Assembly: GCA_003555285.1 (NCBI GenBank)
Contig: PWGH01000196.1
Span: 1-7,504, forward strand
DNA: 7,504 nt
Reading direction: 5' to 3'
Source of the DNA: Thioalkalivibrio sp.
GTDB lineage: Bacteria; Pseudomonadota; Gammaproteobacteria; Ectothiorhodospirales; Ectothiorhodospiraceae
Positions 1 to 7,117 of this stretch are shown here, piece after piece (positions within the stretch are counted from its first letter, which is position 1; each line of letters starts with the position of its first letter). The translations under genes and the position numbers were made by a program. Under the pieces are notes generated by a model. It was not told the origin of the DNA. It searched no databases and was given only the letters and a program-made list of their open reading frames with translations.

Positions 1-1985
<1,985 letters not shown>

Positions 1986-2231
1986 GTAAACAGCGACCGG
2001 TTGATGGAGCGGGCGGGGAGCGAAATTGGGTCCGCAAGCAGAATCCTCTATGATACGGACAGGCAGTCCGAATGTGCGGCATGGGATCGATATCGGATGT
2101 TGTCGTGCAGGGCGAAGCGCCGCGGCCAGCGATGCTGCCTCCCGGCCCGGACCCGATCCGGGTTCGAACTTCGTTCTCGCACCGAACCCGCCGCACCCGT
2201 TCCGAGTCACGCAAAAAGGAGGGTTGAAGCC
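1986..2231. other. Divergent intergenic region between rep and the entericidin-like gene
   Basis: This 246-nt stretch has no supported gene. Besides the candidate promoter it holds two GC-rich dyads: CCCGGA/TCCGGG (2147-2152 / 2158-2163) and CGGGTTCG/CGAACCCG (2160-2167 / 2184-2191, 16-nt loop). They overlap and so could form alternative hairpins in a leader RNA of the plus-strand transcript. Neither is followed by a T-run, so they are not convincing terminators. A strong Shine-Dalgarno AAGGAGGG (2216-2223) ends the region. Confidence 0.5.
2026..2054 (+). promoter_or_regulatory. Candidate sigma70 promoter for the entericidin-ampD genes
   Basis: A TATGAT hexamer (2049-2054, five of six matches to the -10 consensus) lies 17 nt after TTGGGT (2026-2031, only TTG matching the -35). 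A start near 2061 would give an untranslated leader of roughly 170 nt before the lipoprotein ATG at 2232. A 5-bp dyad, CGGAC/GTCCG (2056-2060 / 2066-2070), sits on the predicted start site and could be an operator or a 5' hairpin. TATGATA also reads as TATCATA on the other strand, so the same site could contribute to rep transcription, but no good -35 is seen in that direction. Inferred from consensus only. Confidence 0.35.
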
Positions 2232-2390
2232 ATGCGTTCCATTCTTTTTCCGGGAATCGTGCTGATGGTCTTTCTGTTCGGCGGGCTGGCTGGGGTCAGT
2301 GGTTGTGCGACGATGGAGGGTGTCGGCGAGGATGTGCAAAGTGGTGGTGAGGCCATCGAGGACGCTGCAGAGCGCCACAGGCCCGATTGA
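2232..2390 (+). CDS. Entericidin A/B family small lipoprotein
   Basis: A 52-residue predicted lipoprotein. Residues 1-24 form a signal peptide with a hydrophobic core (ILFPGIVLMVFLFGGLAG), followed by the lipobox VSG-C with the lipidated cysteine at C25. Alanine at +2 predicts outer-membrane sorting. The mature part, TMEGVGEDVQSGGEAIEDAAE, closely matches the G-x-D-[IV]-Q-x-GGEAIE-x-A signature of entericidins EcnA/EcnB, which in enteric bacteria are small stress-related lipoproteins; EcnB is described as promoting lysis and EcnA as its antidote. Start is secure: AAGGAGGG (2216-2223) lies 8 nt before the ATG. Only one copy is present, so no toxin-antidote pair is visible. ampD starts 10-16 nt after the stop and probably shares the transcript. 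The role in this organism is unknown. Confidence 0.86.
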   Translation: MRSILFPGIVLMVFLFGGLAGVSGCATMEGVGEDVQSGGEAIEDAAERHRPD

Positions 2391-2391
2391 C

Positions 2392-2398
2392 GAGGGAG
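2392..2398 (+). promoter_or_regulatory. Shine-Dalgarno site that selects the ampD start
   Basis: GAGGGAG lies 8 nt before the GTG at 2407 and only 2 nt before the in-frame GTG at 2401. The spacing favours 2407. The same GAGGGAG core occurs 7 nt before the ATG of the HisN-like gene (3692-3698). Confidence 0.6.
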
Positions 2399-2406
2399 CG
2401 GTGGAT

Positions 2407-2976
2407 GTGGTCGCCCCACCCCTGGAGACCGCGCCCTGGTGGCCCGAGGCGATGCGCTGTGCGAGTCCAAACTGCGACGAACGTCCGGTGGGCGCGAAGC
2501 CCGAGTTGATCGTGATCCATGCGATCAGCCTGCCGCCGGGGCAATTCGGGGGGCCGTTCATTGCCCAGTTGTTCACCAATACCCTGGATCCGGGTGCGCA
2601 CCCGTACTTCGCCGAACTGGCCGGACTGCGGGTGTCGGCCCATGCGGTGATTGCGCGTGACGGCCGCTGCGCCCAGTTCGTCCCCTTCACGCAGCGCGCC
2701 TGGCATGCGGGGGTCTCGTGTTGGCGCGGTCGCGAGCGCTGTAATGACTTCTCGATCGGCATCGAACTCGAGGGCGCCGACACCCATCCCTTCACCGACC
2801 GGCAATACGCCACCCTGGCCCGGTTGATTCGCTGGCTCCGCGCAACCTTCGTGGCGCTGACGCCGGATGCGCTCGTCGGCCATGCCGATATCGCCCCGGG
2901 CCGCAAGACCGACCCAGGTCCCCATTTCGACTGGGCCGGCCTCGCCCGGCGTCTGCACGAGGAGGCGTCGACATGA
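2407..2976 (+). CDS. ampD: 1,6-anhydro-N-acetylmuramyl-L-alanine amidase AmpD
   Basis: Cytoplasmic zinc amidase of peptidoglycan recycling. It cuts the lactyl-peptide bond of 1,6-anhydroMurNAc-peptides; loss of AmpD derepresses AmpR-controlled beta-lactamase in bacteria that have that circuit. With M1 at the GTG at 2407 the protein has 189 residues (E. coli about 183). Predicted zinc ligands are H38 (VIHAISLPPG), H159 (GHADIAPG) and D169 (KTDPGP); E120 in GIELEG and K167 match the family's catalytic residues. FGGPFI, LRVSAH, RAWHAGVS and RERCNDFSIGIELEG are near-diagnostic AmpD blocks, and there is no signal peptide, unlike the related AmiD. GTG 2401 is an alternative start. It follows the entericidin-like gene closely, and its stop overlaps the next start as ATGA (2973-2976), implying translational coupling. 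No ampE or ampR is present. Confidence 0.95.
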   Translation: MVAPPLETAPWWPEAMRCASPNCDERPVGAKPELIVIHAISLPPGQFGGPFIAQLFTNTLDPGAHPYFAELAGLRVSAHAVIARDGRCAQFVPFTQRAWHAGVSCWRGRERCNDFSIGIELEGADTHPFTDRQYATLARLIRWLRATFVALTPDALVGHADIAPGRKTDPGPHFDWAGLARRLHEEAST

Positions 2977-3566
2977 TCGTCGATCTGCTTCGCCATGGTG
3001 AACCGCTGGGCGGCCCCCGGTACCGCGGCAATGGCTGTGACGACCCGTTGAGCGAACAGGGCTGGCGGCAGATGTGGCAGGCCGTCGGCGAATCGGTCGA
3101 CTGGCCCTGGGATGCGGTGTTGTCGTCCCCACTCGCCCGGTGCCGGGATTTCGCCGAGGCCTTGTGTGCGCGCAAGCCGACCCCACTGCGCATCGTGCCG
3201 GATTTGCGCGAAATCGGCCTGGGGGAGTGGGAGGGGCTGAGCCGGGATCAGATCCTGCGTGAGCGCCATCGGGAATACCGGGCCTTCTACACCGACCCGG
3301 TGGCCAACCGGCCGCCGGGAGCGGAGGCCTTCGCGGACTTCCGACGGCGGGTGGAGGCGGTGCTCGCCACCGAAATGATCGCCACGGGGGCCGAACGCCT
3401 GCTGGTGGTCGCGCATGCGGGGGTGATCCGGGCCACGCTGGGTTGGGCGCTGGCGCTACCCGATCCGACGTTCTATCGCCTGGACTGCGAATACGCGAGC
3501 CTGAGCCAGCTTCGCCAGGATGAAGATCGGGGCTGGTGCGTCGGTTTCACCAACCGCCGGCACTGA
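2973..3566 (+). CDS. Histidine phosphatase family protein (CobC/PhoE-like), substrate unknown
   Basis: A 197-residue branch-1 histidine phosphatase. The catalytic RHG motif is at residues 7-9, with H8 the expected phospho-histidine. R56 in SSPLARC and E80 in LREIGLGEWEG fit the second arginine and the proton donor, and H148 in VVAHAGVIR is the second catalytic histidine. No signal peptide, so cytoplasmic. The sequence resembles alpha-ribazole phosphatases (CobC) and broad-specificity phosphatases of the PhoE/GpmB type more than true phosphoglycerate mutases, but no cobalamin genes are nearby, so a CobC role is not supported here. The start is fixed by GAGGAGG (2959-2965, 7 nt upstream) and the ATGA overlap with ampD. 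The family is certain, the substrate is not. Confidence 0.9.
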   Translation: MIVDLLRHGEPLGGPRYRGNGCDDPLSEQGWRQMWQAVGESVDWPWDAVLSSPLARCRDFAEALCARKPTPLRIVPDLREIGLGEWEGLSRDQILRERHREYRAFYTDPVANRPPGAEAFADFRRRVEAVLATEMIATGAERLLVVAHAGVIRATLGWALALPDPTFYRLDCEYASLSQLRQDEDRGWCVGFTNRRH

Positions 3567-3705
3567 CCCCGGCTGTTCTCGGCCAACGGTTTCCCGGCTT
3601 GGCCGGATCTGGCCAGCAGGTTCCGCACGCGCACGGCAGGGCCTGTACCGTGCGGCCGTAGCGGCGAGGCAGTACACTCCCGGGTTTTTGCGAGGGAGTC
3701 CGCTG
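3567..3705 (+). other. Intergenic gap with weak promoter-like and dyad elements
   Basis: The 139 nt between the two phosphatase genes contain two 7-bp dyads, CGGCCAA/TTGGCCG (3580-3586 / 3599-3605) and CGCACGG/CCGTGCG (3630-3636 / 3648-3654), neither followed by a T-run. TACACT (3673-3678) could be a -10 giving a start about 20 nt before the downstream ATG, but no -35 stands out. These could end the ampD transcript and start a new one; evidence is weak. Confidence 0.25.
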
Positions 3706-4506
3706 ATGACCCAAAGCCCGTTTCTGGCTGCCGCCCAGGCCGCCGCCGACGCCGCCGAGGCGGTGATTCGTCACTACTACGCCGCCGGCGTCGAGATCGA
3801 GATCAAGGCCGATGCCACCCCGGTCACCCGCGCCGATGTCGAGAGCGAGCAGGCGATTCGTCGGATCATTCGCGAGCGCTTCCCGGAACACGGCTTTTAT
3901 GGCGAAGAGACCGGTCAGGCGGATATCGACGCGGAGTATGTCTGGCTGATCGATCCGATCGACGGCACCAAGAGCTTTGTGCGGCGCTACCCCTTCTTTT
4001 CCACCCAGATCGCGTTGATGCACCGGGGAGAACTGGTACTGGGTCTGTCCAATGCGCCGTTGTTCGAGCAGCGGATGTGGGCGGAACGGGGGCAGGGGGC
4101 CTTTTTGAACGGGGAGCGGGTGCAGGTGGCCGGAACCGAGACGATCGAGGCGGCGACATTATCCACCGGCAACCTGAAGACCCTGGCCCGCAGCCCGCAG
4201 TGGGCCGATCTGGGTGCGCTGGTCGCTCGGGTAAACCGCATCCGCGGCTATGGCGATTTCTACCATTACCACCTGCTGGCCAGCGGCAGCATCGATCTGG
4301 TCGTGGAATCGGACGTGAACATCCTCGATATCGCCGCGGTGGCGGTGATCGTTCGTGAGGCTGGGGGGGTTTTCACCGATCTGGCCGGCGGCGCGCTCAA
4401 CCTGGCGACCCGGGATGTGCTGGCCGCGGTGAATCCGGGGTTGCATCAGGCCACGCGGGAGGCGTTGCCCTGGCGGCGCCCCGACTCCTCAGGGCCGACT
4501 GATTAG
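3706..4506 (+). CDS. Inositol-monophosphatase-family phosphatase, HisN-like (possible histidinol-phosphatase)
   Basis: A 266-residue Mg2+-dependent, Li+-sensitive-type phosphomonoesterase of the inositol monophosphatase fold. Metal-binding blocks are all present: GEE (E67/E68), WLIDPIDGTKSF with D83 and D86 (residues 80-91), and NILDIAA with D208. TPVTRAD (38-44) is the usual N-terminal family block. The combination of DPIDGTKSF followed by R-x-YP-x-F resembles proteins annotated as HisN histidinol-phosphatase rather than SuhB, whose usual wording is DPLDGT-x-NF. That would make the reaction L-histidinol phosphate to L-histidinol, the next-to-last part of histidine synthesis; substrate in this family is hard to read from sequence, and no his genes are nearby. 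The ATG at 3706 is chosen for GAGGGAG (3692-3698) and family length; the frame is open upstream to 3520 but that part is not family-like. It converges on fis. Confidence 0.92.
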   Translation: MTQSPFLAAAQAAADAAEAVIRHYYAAGVEIEIKADATPVTRADVESEQAIRRIIRERFPEHGFYGEETGQADIDAEYVWLIDPIDGTKSFVRRYPFFSTQIALMHRGELVLGLSNAPLFEQRMWAERGQGAFLNGERVQVAGTETIEAATLSTGNLKTLARSPQWADLGALVARVNRIRGYGDFYHYHLLASGSIDLVVESDVNILDIAAVAVIVREAGGVFTDLAGGALNLATRDVLAAVNPGLHQATREALPWRRPDSSGPTD

Positions 4507-4631
4507 ATCCGACTGGCCGCAGTCTGATCGACTGGATCGGGTCTACCCAGTTTGATCGGGTCGGCGCAGTTTGATCGGATCGGCCGGGTCGGTCTGGTCC
4601 GGTCGGGTCCAGATCCGATCCCGCTTAGATC
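4506..4631. repeat. GATC-dense degenerate tandem repeats between convergent genes
   Basis: Nine GATC tetramers occur in 126 nt (starting at 4506, 4526, 4535, 4554, 4573, 4578, 4612, 4617 and 4628). Two copies of a 17-mer beginning CAGTTTGATCGG (4548-4564 and 4567-4583, one difference, period 19) follow a weaker copy at 4520. Next comes a run of GGTCN pentamers (4591-4610). GATCGGATC (4573-4581) and GATCCGATC (4612-4620) form a perfect 9-bp inverted repeat with a 30-nt interior that could fold further. The block fills the space between the stops of the HisN-like gene and fis and might act as a bidirectional terminator, but no T-run supports that. Confidence 0.6.
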
Positions 4632-4915
4632 AGGTCGTGCGCGCGCAGCTTCTTGCGCAGGGTCGCACGGTTCAGACCGAGCAGATGGGCCGCCTGGGTC
4701 TGGTTGCCGCCGCACTGTTCCAGCACGCAGGCCAGCAACGGACGCTCGACCTCCGACATCACCATCGCGTAGATATCGCCGGTCTTTTCGCCATTGAGAC
4801 GGGCGAAATAATCGTCCATGGCGGTCTTCACGTATTCCGCGAGCCGGCAAGGAGTCATGGGCTCCATTGCGTCTCCCCCCGTCGGGTTCGAAACTGCTTG
4901 TACCGAGGAGTTCAT
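4625..4915 (-). CDS. fis: DNA-binding protein Fis
   Basis: A 96-residue nucleoid-associated protein (E. coli Fis 98) that bends DNA as a homodimer, activates rRNA and tRNA promoters and acts in site-specific recombination and replication control. The dimer core is YVKTAMDDYFARLNG (28-42) plus DIYAMVMSEVERPLL (47-61). The C-terminal helix-turn-helix reads GNQTQAAHLLGLNRATLRKKL (70-90), with N71, T73, N82, R83, T85, R87, K88 and K89 kept. The position held by R76 in E. coli is Q74 here. The N-terminal arm (1-24) is divergent. ATG 4915 is chosen because it overlaps the dusB stop (ATGA) and a GGGGG stretch lies upstream; M17 and M20 are less likely internal starts. The dusB-fis pairing is the classical arrangement; a purH gene, often next in related genomes, is absent. 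Confidence 0.94.
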   Translation of the reverse strand: MNSSVQAVSNPTGGDAMEPMTPCRLAEYVKTAMDDYFARLNGEKTGDIYAMVMSEVERPLLACVLEQCGGNQTQAAHLLGLNRATLRKKLRAHDLI

Positions 4916-5994
4916 GCCTGATTGCCCCCTGACGTCCCTTCGGTTCTTGTTGTCGTGCTGCCGGTTGCCGTACTGAATGCAGCGTCGGGTCCACTCGCCA
5001 CGGTGCCCGCGCGGCAGGAGGACGACAGCCCGGAATTCTCACCGAACACGCCAGCCAGCATCGCCAGTTGCCGATGGGCATCGGTCAGGGCAAGCAGGGG
5101 GCGTCGGTCGATCTCGGGTCTGTTGTGCTCAAGATACCAGCCTATGTGCTTGCGCGCGATACGCAGACCCTGTTCGATGCCATAGTGTCGATGCAGTGCC
5201 TGCACATGCGCCACCACCAATCGGCCTAAGGCGGCCCCTTCCGGAGCCGACGGCCAGGGCCGGTTCGCGAGGGCGGCGCGAATCTGCCCGGGCAGCCACG
5301 GCTGGCCCTGTGCCCCTCGACCGATCATCACCCCGGCGGCTCCGGTGCGGGCGAGCACGCTGCGGGCTACGGCGGGCGTGGTGATGTCCCCGTTGGCCAG
5401 TACCGGGATATCGACCGCCTCGACCACCCGCGCGATGGCATCGTAATCAGCCGTTCCCTGGTAGGCGCAAGCGCGGGTGCGTCCATGCACGGTGATCAGG
5501 AGTACCCCCGCGGCCTCCGCCAGCCGCGCGATCCGTGCGCCATTGATGTGGTCGCGATCGATGCCCAGGCGCATCTTCAGCGTCACCGGAACCGATACCG
5601 CGTCGGTCAGGGCCCGCAACAACCGTTCGACCAGAGCCTCGTCCGCCAGCAAGGCCGAACCCGCGGCCCTTCGACACACCTTCTTCGCCGGGCATCCCAG
5701 ATTCAAGTCGATGATCTGCGCCCCACGCTCGACATTGTCCCGAGCCGCCTGCGCCAATTGTTCGGGATCGTTGCCAAGCAATTGCACGATACGCGGAGCC
5801 GATTCCCCCCGATGATCCATGCGCTGCCGACTCTTCGCCGAATGCCAGAGCCGGGTGTCCGCAGTCACCATCTCCGACACCGCCGCACTCGCCCCCAGAT
5901 CCCGGCACAGGATCCGAAACGGCCGATCGCTGACCCCCGCCATCGGCGCCACAAAAACGATCGGATCCGGCAGAATATAAGCCCCCAGCTTCAT
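4912..5994 (-). CDS. dusB: tRNA-dihydrouridine synthase DusB
   Basis: FMN- and NADPH-dependent enzyme that reduces uridine to dihydrouridine in the tRNA D-loop (U17 in E. coli DusB). Seen in order: AYILPDPIVFVAPMAGVSDRPFR (N-terminal TIM-barrel strand, FMN contact), LNLGCPAKKV with catalytic Cys101, TLKMRLG with K140, TVHGRTR with H170, ANGDI (200-204) and MIGRGAQGQPW (FMN phosphate binding), then the helical domain with RIARKHIGWYL. Residues 1 to about 318 align with the usual 320-residue protein; the remaining 40 or so are a Ser/Thr/Gly-rich tail not typical of the family. The start agrees with E. coli MRIGQYQL; only a weak GGGGA precedes it. It heads the dusB-fis pair, with a 4-nt overlap into fis, so fis is probably translationally coupled to dusB. 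Confidence 0.96.
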   Translation of the reverse strand: MKLGAYILPDPIVFVAPMAGVSDRPFRILCRDLGASAAVSEMVTADTRLWHSAKSRQRMDHRGESAPRIVQLLGNDPEQLAQAARDNVERGAQIIDLNLGCPAKKVCRRAAGSALLADEALVERLLRALTDAVSVPVTLKMRLGIDRDHINGARIARLAEAAGVLLITVHGRTRACAYQGTADYDAIARVVEAVDIPVLANGDITTPAVARSVLARTGAAGVMIGRGAQGQPWLPGQIRAALANRPWPSAPEGAALGRLVVAHVQALHRHYGIEQGLRIARKHIGWYLEHNRPEIDRRPLLALTDAHRQLAMLAGVFGENSGLSSSCRAGTVASGPDAAFSTATGSTTTRTEGTSGGNQA

Positions 5995-6017
5995 CGCATC
6001 CCCATCATCTTGAACAA

Positions 6018-6050
6018 GTCTCGACCTGGTCCTGACCTGATCTTGACCTG
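6018..6050 (-). repeat. Three tandem 11-bp direct repeats in the dusB-fis leader
   Basis: On the minus strand the units read CAGGTCAAGAT (6050-6040), CAGGTCAGGAC (6039-6029) and CAGGTCGAGAC (6028-6018). A fourth, decayed unit extends to about 6061. The period of exactly 11 places the units on nearly the same face of the helix. They lie 24-56 bp before the dusB ATG and after the terminator-like T-run, so they sit in the only space available for a dedicated dusB-fis promoter or its leader. Confidence 0.7.
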
Positions 6051-6073
6051 CTCTTGCCCTTCATCTTCATCAT

Positions 6074-6204
6074 AAAAAAGCTGATCGCCGCTCCCGTACC
6101 GTGGACCCGCTGGCGGGTGTCGACAGCAGGGATGCTGTCGTCAAGGCTACAGGGACGTATTCACGGCGTCCCGCCAGCGGGTCCACGGTGCGGGGGCGGC
6201 GATT
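6074..6204 (-). terminator. Intrinsic-type terminator after the DUF3426 gene, built from the palindromic repeat
   Basis: Reading on the minus strand, the long GC-rich stem (6204-6083) begins 5 nt after the DUF3426 stop and is followed after two unpaired bases (6082-6081) and CTTTTTT by six T (6079-6074). Stem plus T-run is the usual layout of a rho-independent terminator, though this stem is far longer than typical. It would separate prmA-DUF3426 transcription from dusB-fis. Confidence 0.6.
6083..6204. repeat. 122-bp REPIN-like palindromic element with nested hairpins
   Basis: Arms 6083-6117 and 6170-6204 pair over 35 positions: 32 Watson-Crick and 3 G-T. The inner 20 bp (6098-6117 / 6170-6189) are perfect. 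Each arm starts with GTGG followed by a self-complementary CCCGCTGGCGGG, the GTRG-plus-palindrome layout described for REP sequences; two such units facing each other make a REPIN. The 52-nt spacer holds CGACAGCA/TGCTGTCG (6121-6128 / 6133-6140) with a GGGA loop, and GGGACG/CGTCCC (6152-6157 / 6167-6172), which competes with the last three pairs of the outer stem. No second copy and no RAYT transposase gene is in this window, so the REPIN label is inference. Confidence 0.75.
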
Positions 6205-6208
6205 CACC

Positions 6209-6982
6209 CTACAGCGGCCAGAGCATCACGCCCTCGACCGCATGTCCGGGGAAATCCACAATCAGCCGCAACCGTTGCACCGCGCCGGCCTCCAGCAGCG
6301 GCATTCCGGCCCCGGGCTCGGCGCCGGTCAACGCCAGAACCGTCGCCGGATGCCAGCGGCCCTGGCCCAGGATCCGGCCGTAGCGGTCGGCGAGCGCCAT
6401 CTCCAGCAGCGGCCAGGGTTGCGCCCGATCCAGGTCATTGGTGATCTCCACCTCCACCTGCAACGGTCCCGATCCCAGTTCCATTAATTGGAGCGAATCA
6501 ATGCGAATCGCGGCAGGAACCCGCCAGATCGGTTCCGGGCATGGGAGTTGCCGGCACATCGTCGCGGTCAGGACCGCAAGTTCCGGGTGGGCCGTCAGGT
6601 GCGCGCGTTCATGAATCAGCACCTGTGCCACCAGGGCGATGATCAGCACCAGACCGACGATCAGGCCAGTCAGCCGCCCGAGCGCCTCCCGAACCCGTCC
6701 GTCAGGCCGTGGCGCTGCTGTCGGTGACACCCCGAGTGCCGGCATCGGCGGGGGTGCCGTCAGGCGCTCGTAGCGCCCGGCGCGCAGGGTCGCAGGCGGC
6801 TGCTCGGTCCCGGGTGGCCTCAGGGCCTCCGGGACGCGCGGGCGCCCCGCCACTTCGATCTCCAACGCGGAAAAGATCGGAAAGCGTGTGCCGCAGGCCC
6901 GGCACCGGTGGTGTGCGGCCGGCTGGCCGAGGTGGTGGCGGATCGCATGGCCGGTGTGGCAATGCGGGCACCGGGCGATCAT
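6209..6982 (-). CDS. DUF3426 zinc-ribbon membrane protein
   Basis: A 257-residue protein of unknown function. The N-terminus is a zinc ribbon with CPHC at 5-8 and CRAC at 27-30, followed by a proline-rich linker (about 45-95), one transmembrane helix (about 105-123, LTGLIVGLVLIIALVAQVL), and a C-terminal DUF3426 domain starting near HPELAVLTATMCRQLPC, a block with two cysteines usual in the family. Expected topology: ribbon in the cytoplasm, DUF3426 domain in the periplasm. The ATG at 6982 is preferred because the ribbon begins four residues later, as in relatives; GTG 6994 is possible, and neither has a clear Shine-Dalgarno. It lies 135 nt after prmA and before dusB, the order seen in many gammaproteobacteria. 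No function is claimed; the ribbon suggests nucleic-acid or protein binding. Confidence 0.9.
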   Translation of the reverse strand: MIARCPHCHTGHAIRHHLGQPAAHHRCRACGTRFPIFSALEIEVAGRPRVPEALRPPGTEQPPATLRAGRYERLTAPPPMPALGVSPTAAPRPDGRVREALGRLTGLIVGLVLIIALVAQVLIHERAHLTAHPELAVLTATMCRQLPCPEPIWRVPAAIRIDSLQLMELGSGPLQVEVEITNDLDRAQPWPLLEMALADRYGRILGQGRWHPATVLALTGAEPGAGMPLLEAGAVQRLRLIVDFPGHAVEGVMLWPL

Positions 6983-7117
6983 GGGGTTCGGCACCGATAG
7001 CGTCGCTGCGGGCCTCGGTGGCCGTCATTGCCGGACGGTACTCGGCTCGATCGATCCGCCGCCGCACCGGCAAAGGGTCGGCACGCGCCGCCGCCGTGGG
7101 CGTCGCGCGCTGGCGGG
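6983..7117 (-). other. Intergenic gap between prmA and the DUF3426 gene
   Basis: No gene is supported in these 135 nt. A GC-rich hairpin, CGCGCCGCC/GGCGTCGCG with one mismatch (7084-7092 / 7099-7107), lies just after the prmA stop but has no following T-run, so it could only slow or process the transcript. No promoter consensus stands out; the two genes may still be cotranscribed. Confidence 0.35.

Noticed and set aside
2160..2191. GGGTTCGAA, resembling a tRNA T-loop
   Set aside because: The flanking bases do not form a 5-bp T-stem, and no anticodon arm or acceptor stem is found around it.
4503..5081. Long minus-strand frame covering fis and the GATC block
   Set aside because: It overlaps fis and the dusB 3' end in another frame; its repetitive tail only reflects the repeat DNA.
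6018..6050. CRISPR-like array from the regularly spaced repeats
   Set aside because: Units are 11 bp and directly adjacent with no unique spacers, and no cas gene is present.
6069..6097. TATGAT on the minus strand (6074-6069) as a -10 for dusB-fis
   Set aside because: The matching -35 position falls in the palindrome arm and reads ACGGGA, with no consensus match at 16 to 18 nt spacing. The dusB promoter therefore remains unassigned.
6101..6487. Plus-strand open frame running through the palindrome and opposite the DUF3426 gene
   Set aside because: No ribosome site, it begins inside the repeat arm, and the rest is antisense to a well-supported gene.
7084..7107. Hairpin after prmA as an intrinsic terminator
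   Set aside because: There is no T-run after it, and the stem has a mismatch in a generally GC-rich context where such dyads arise easily.
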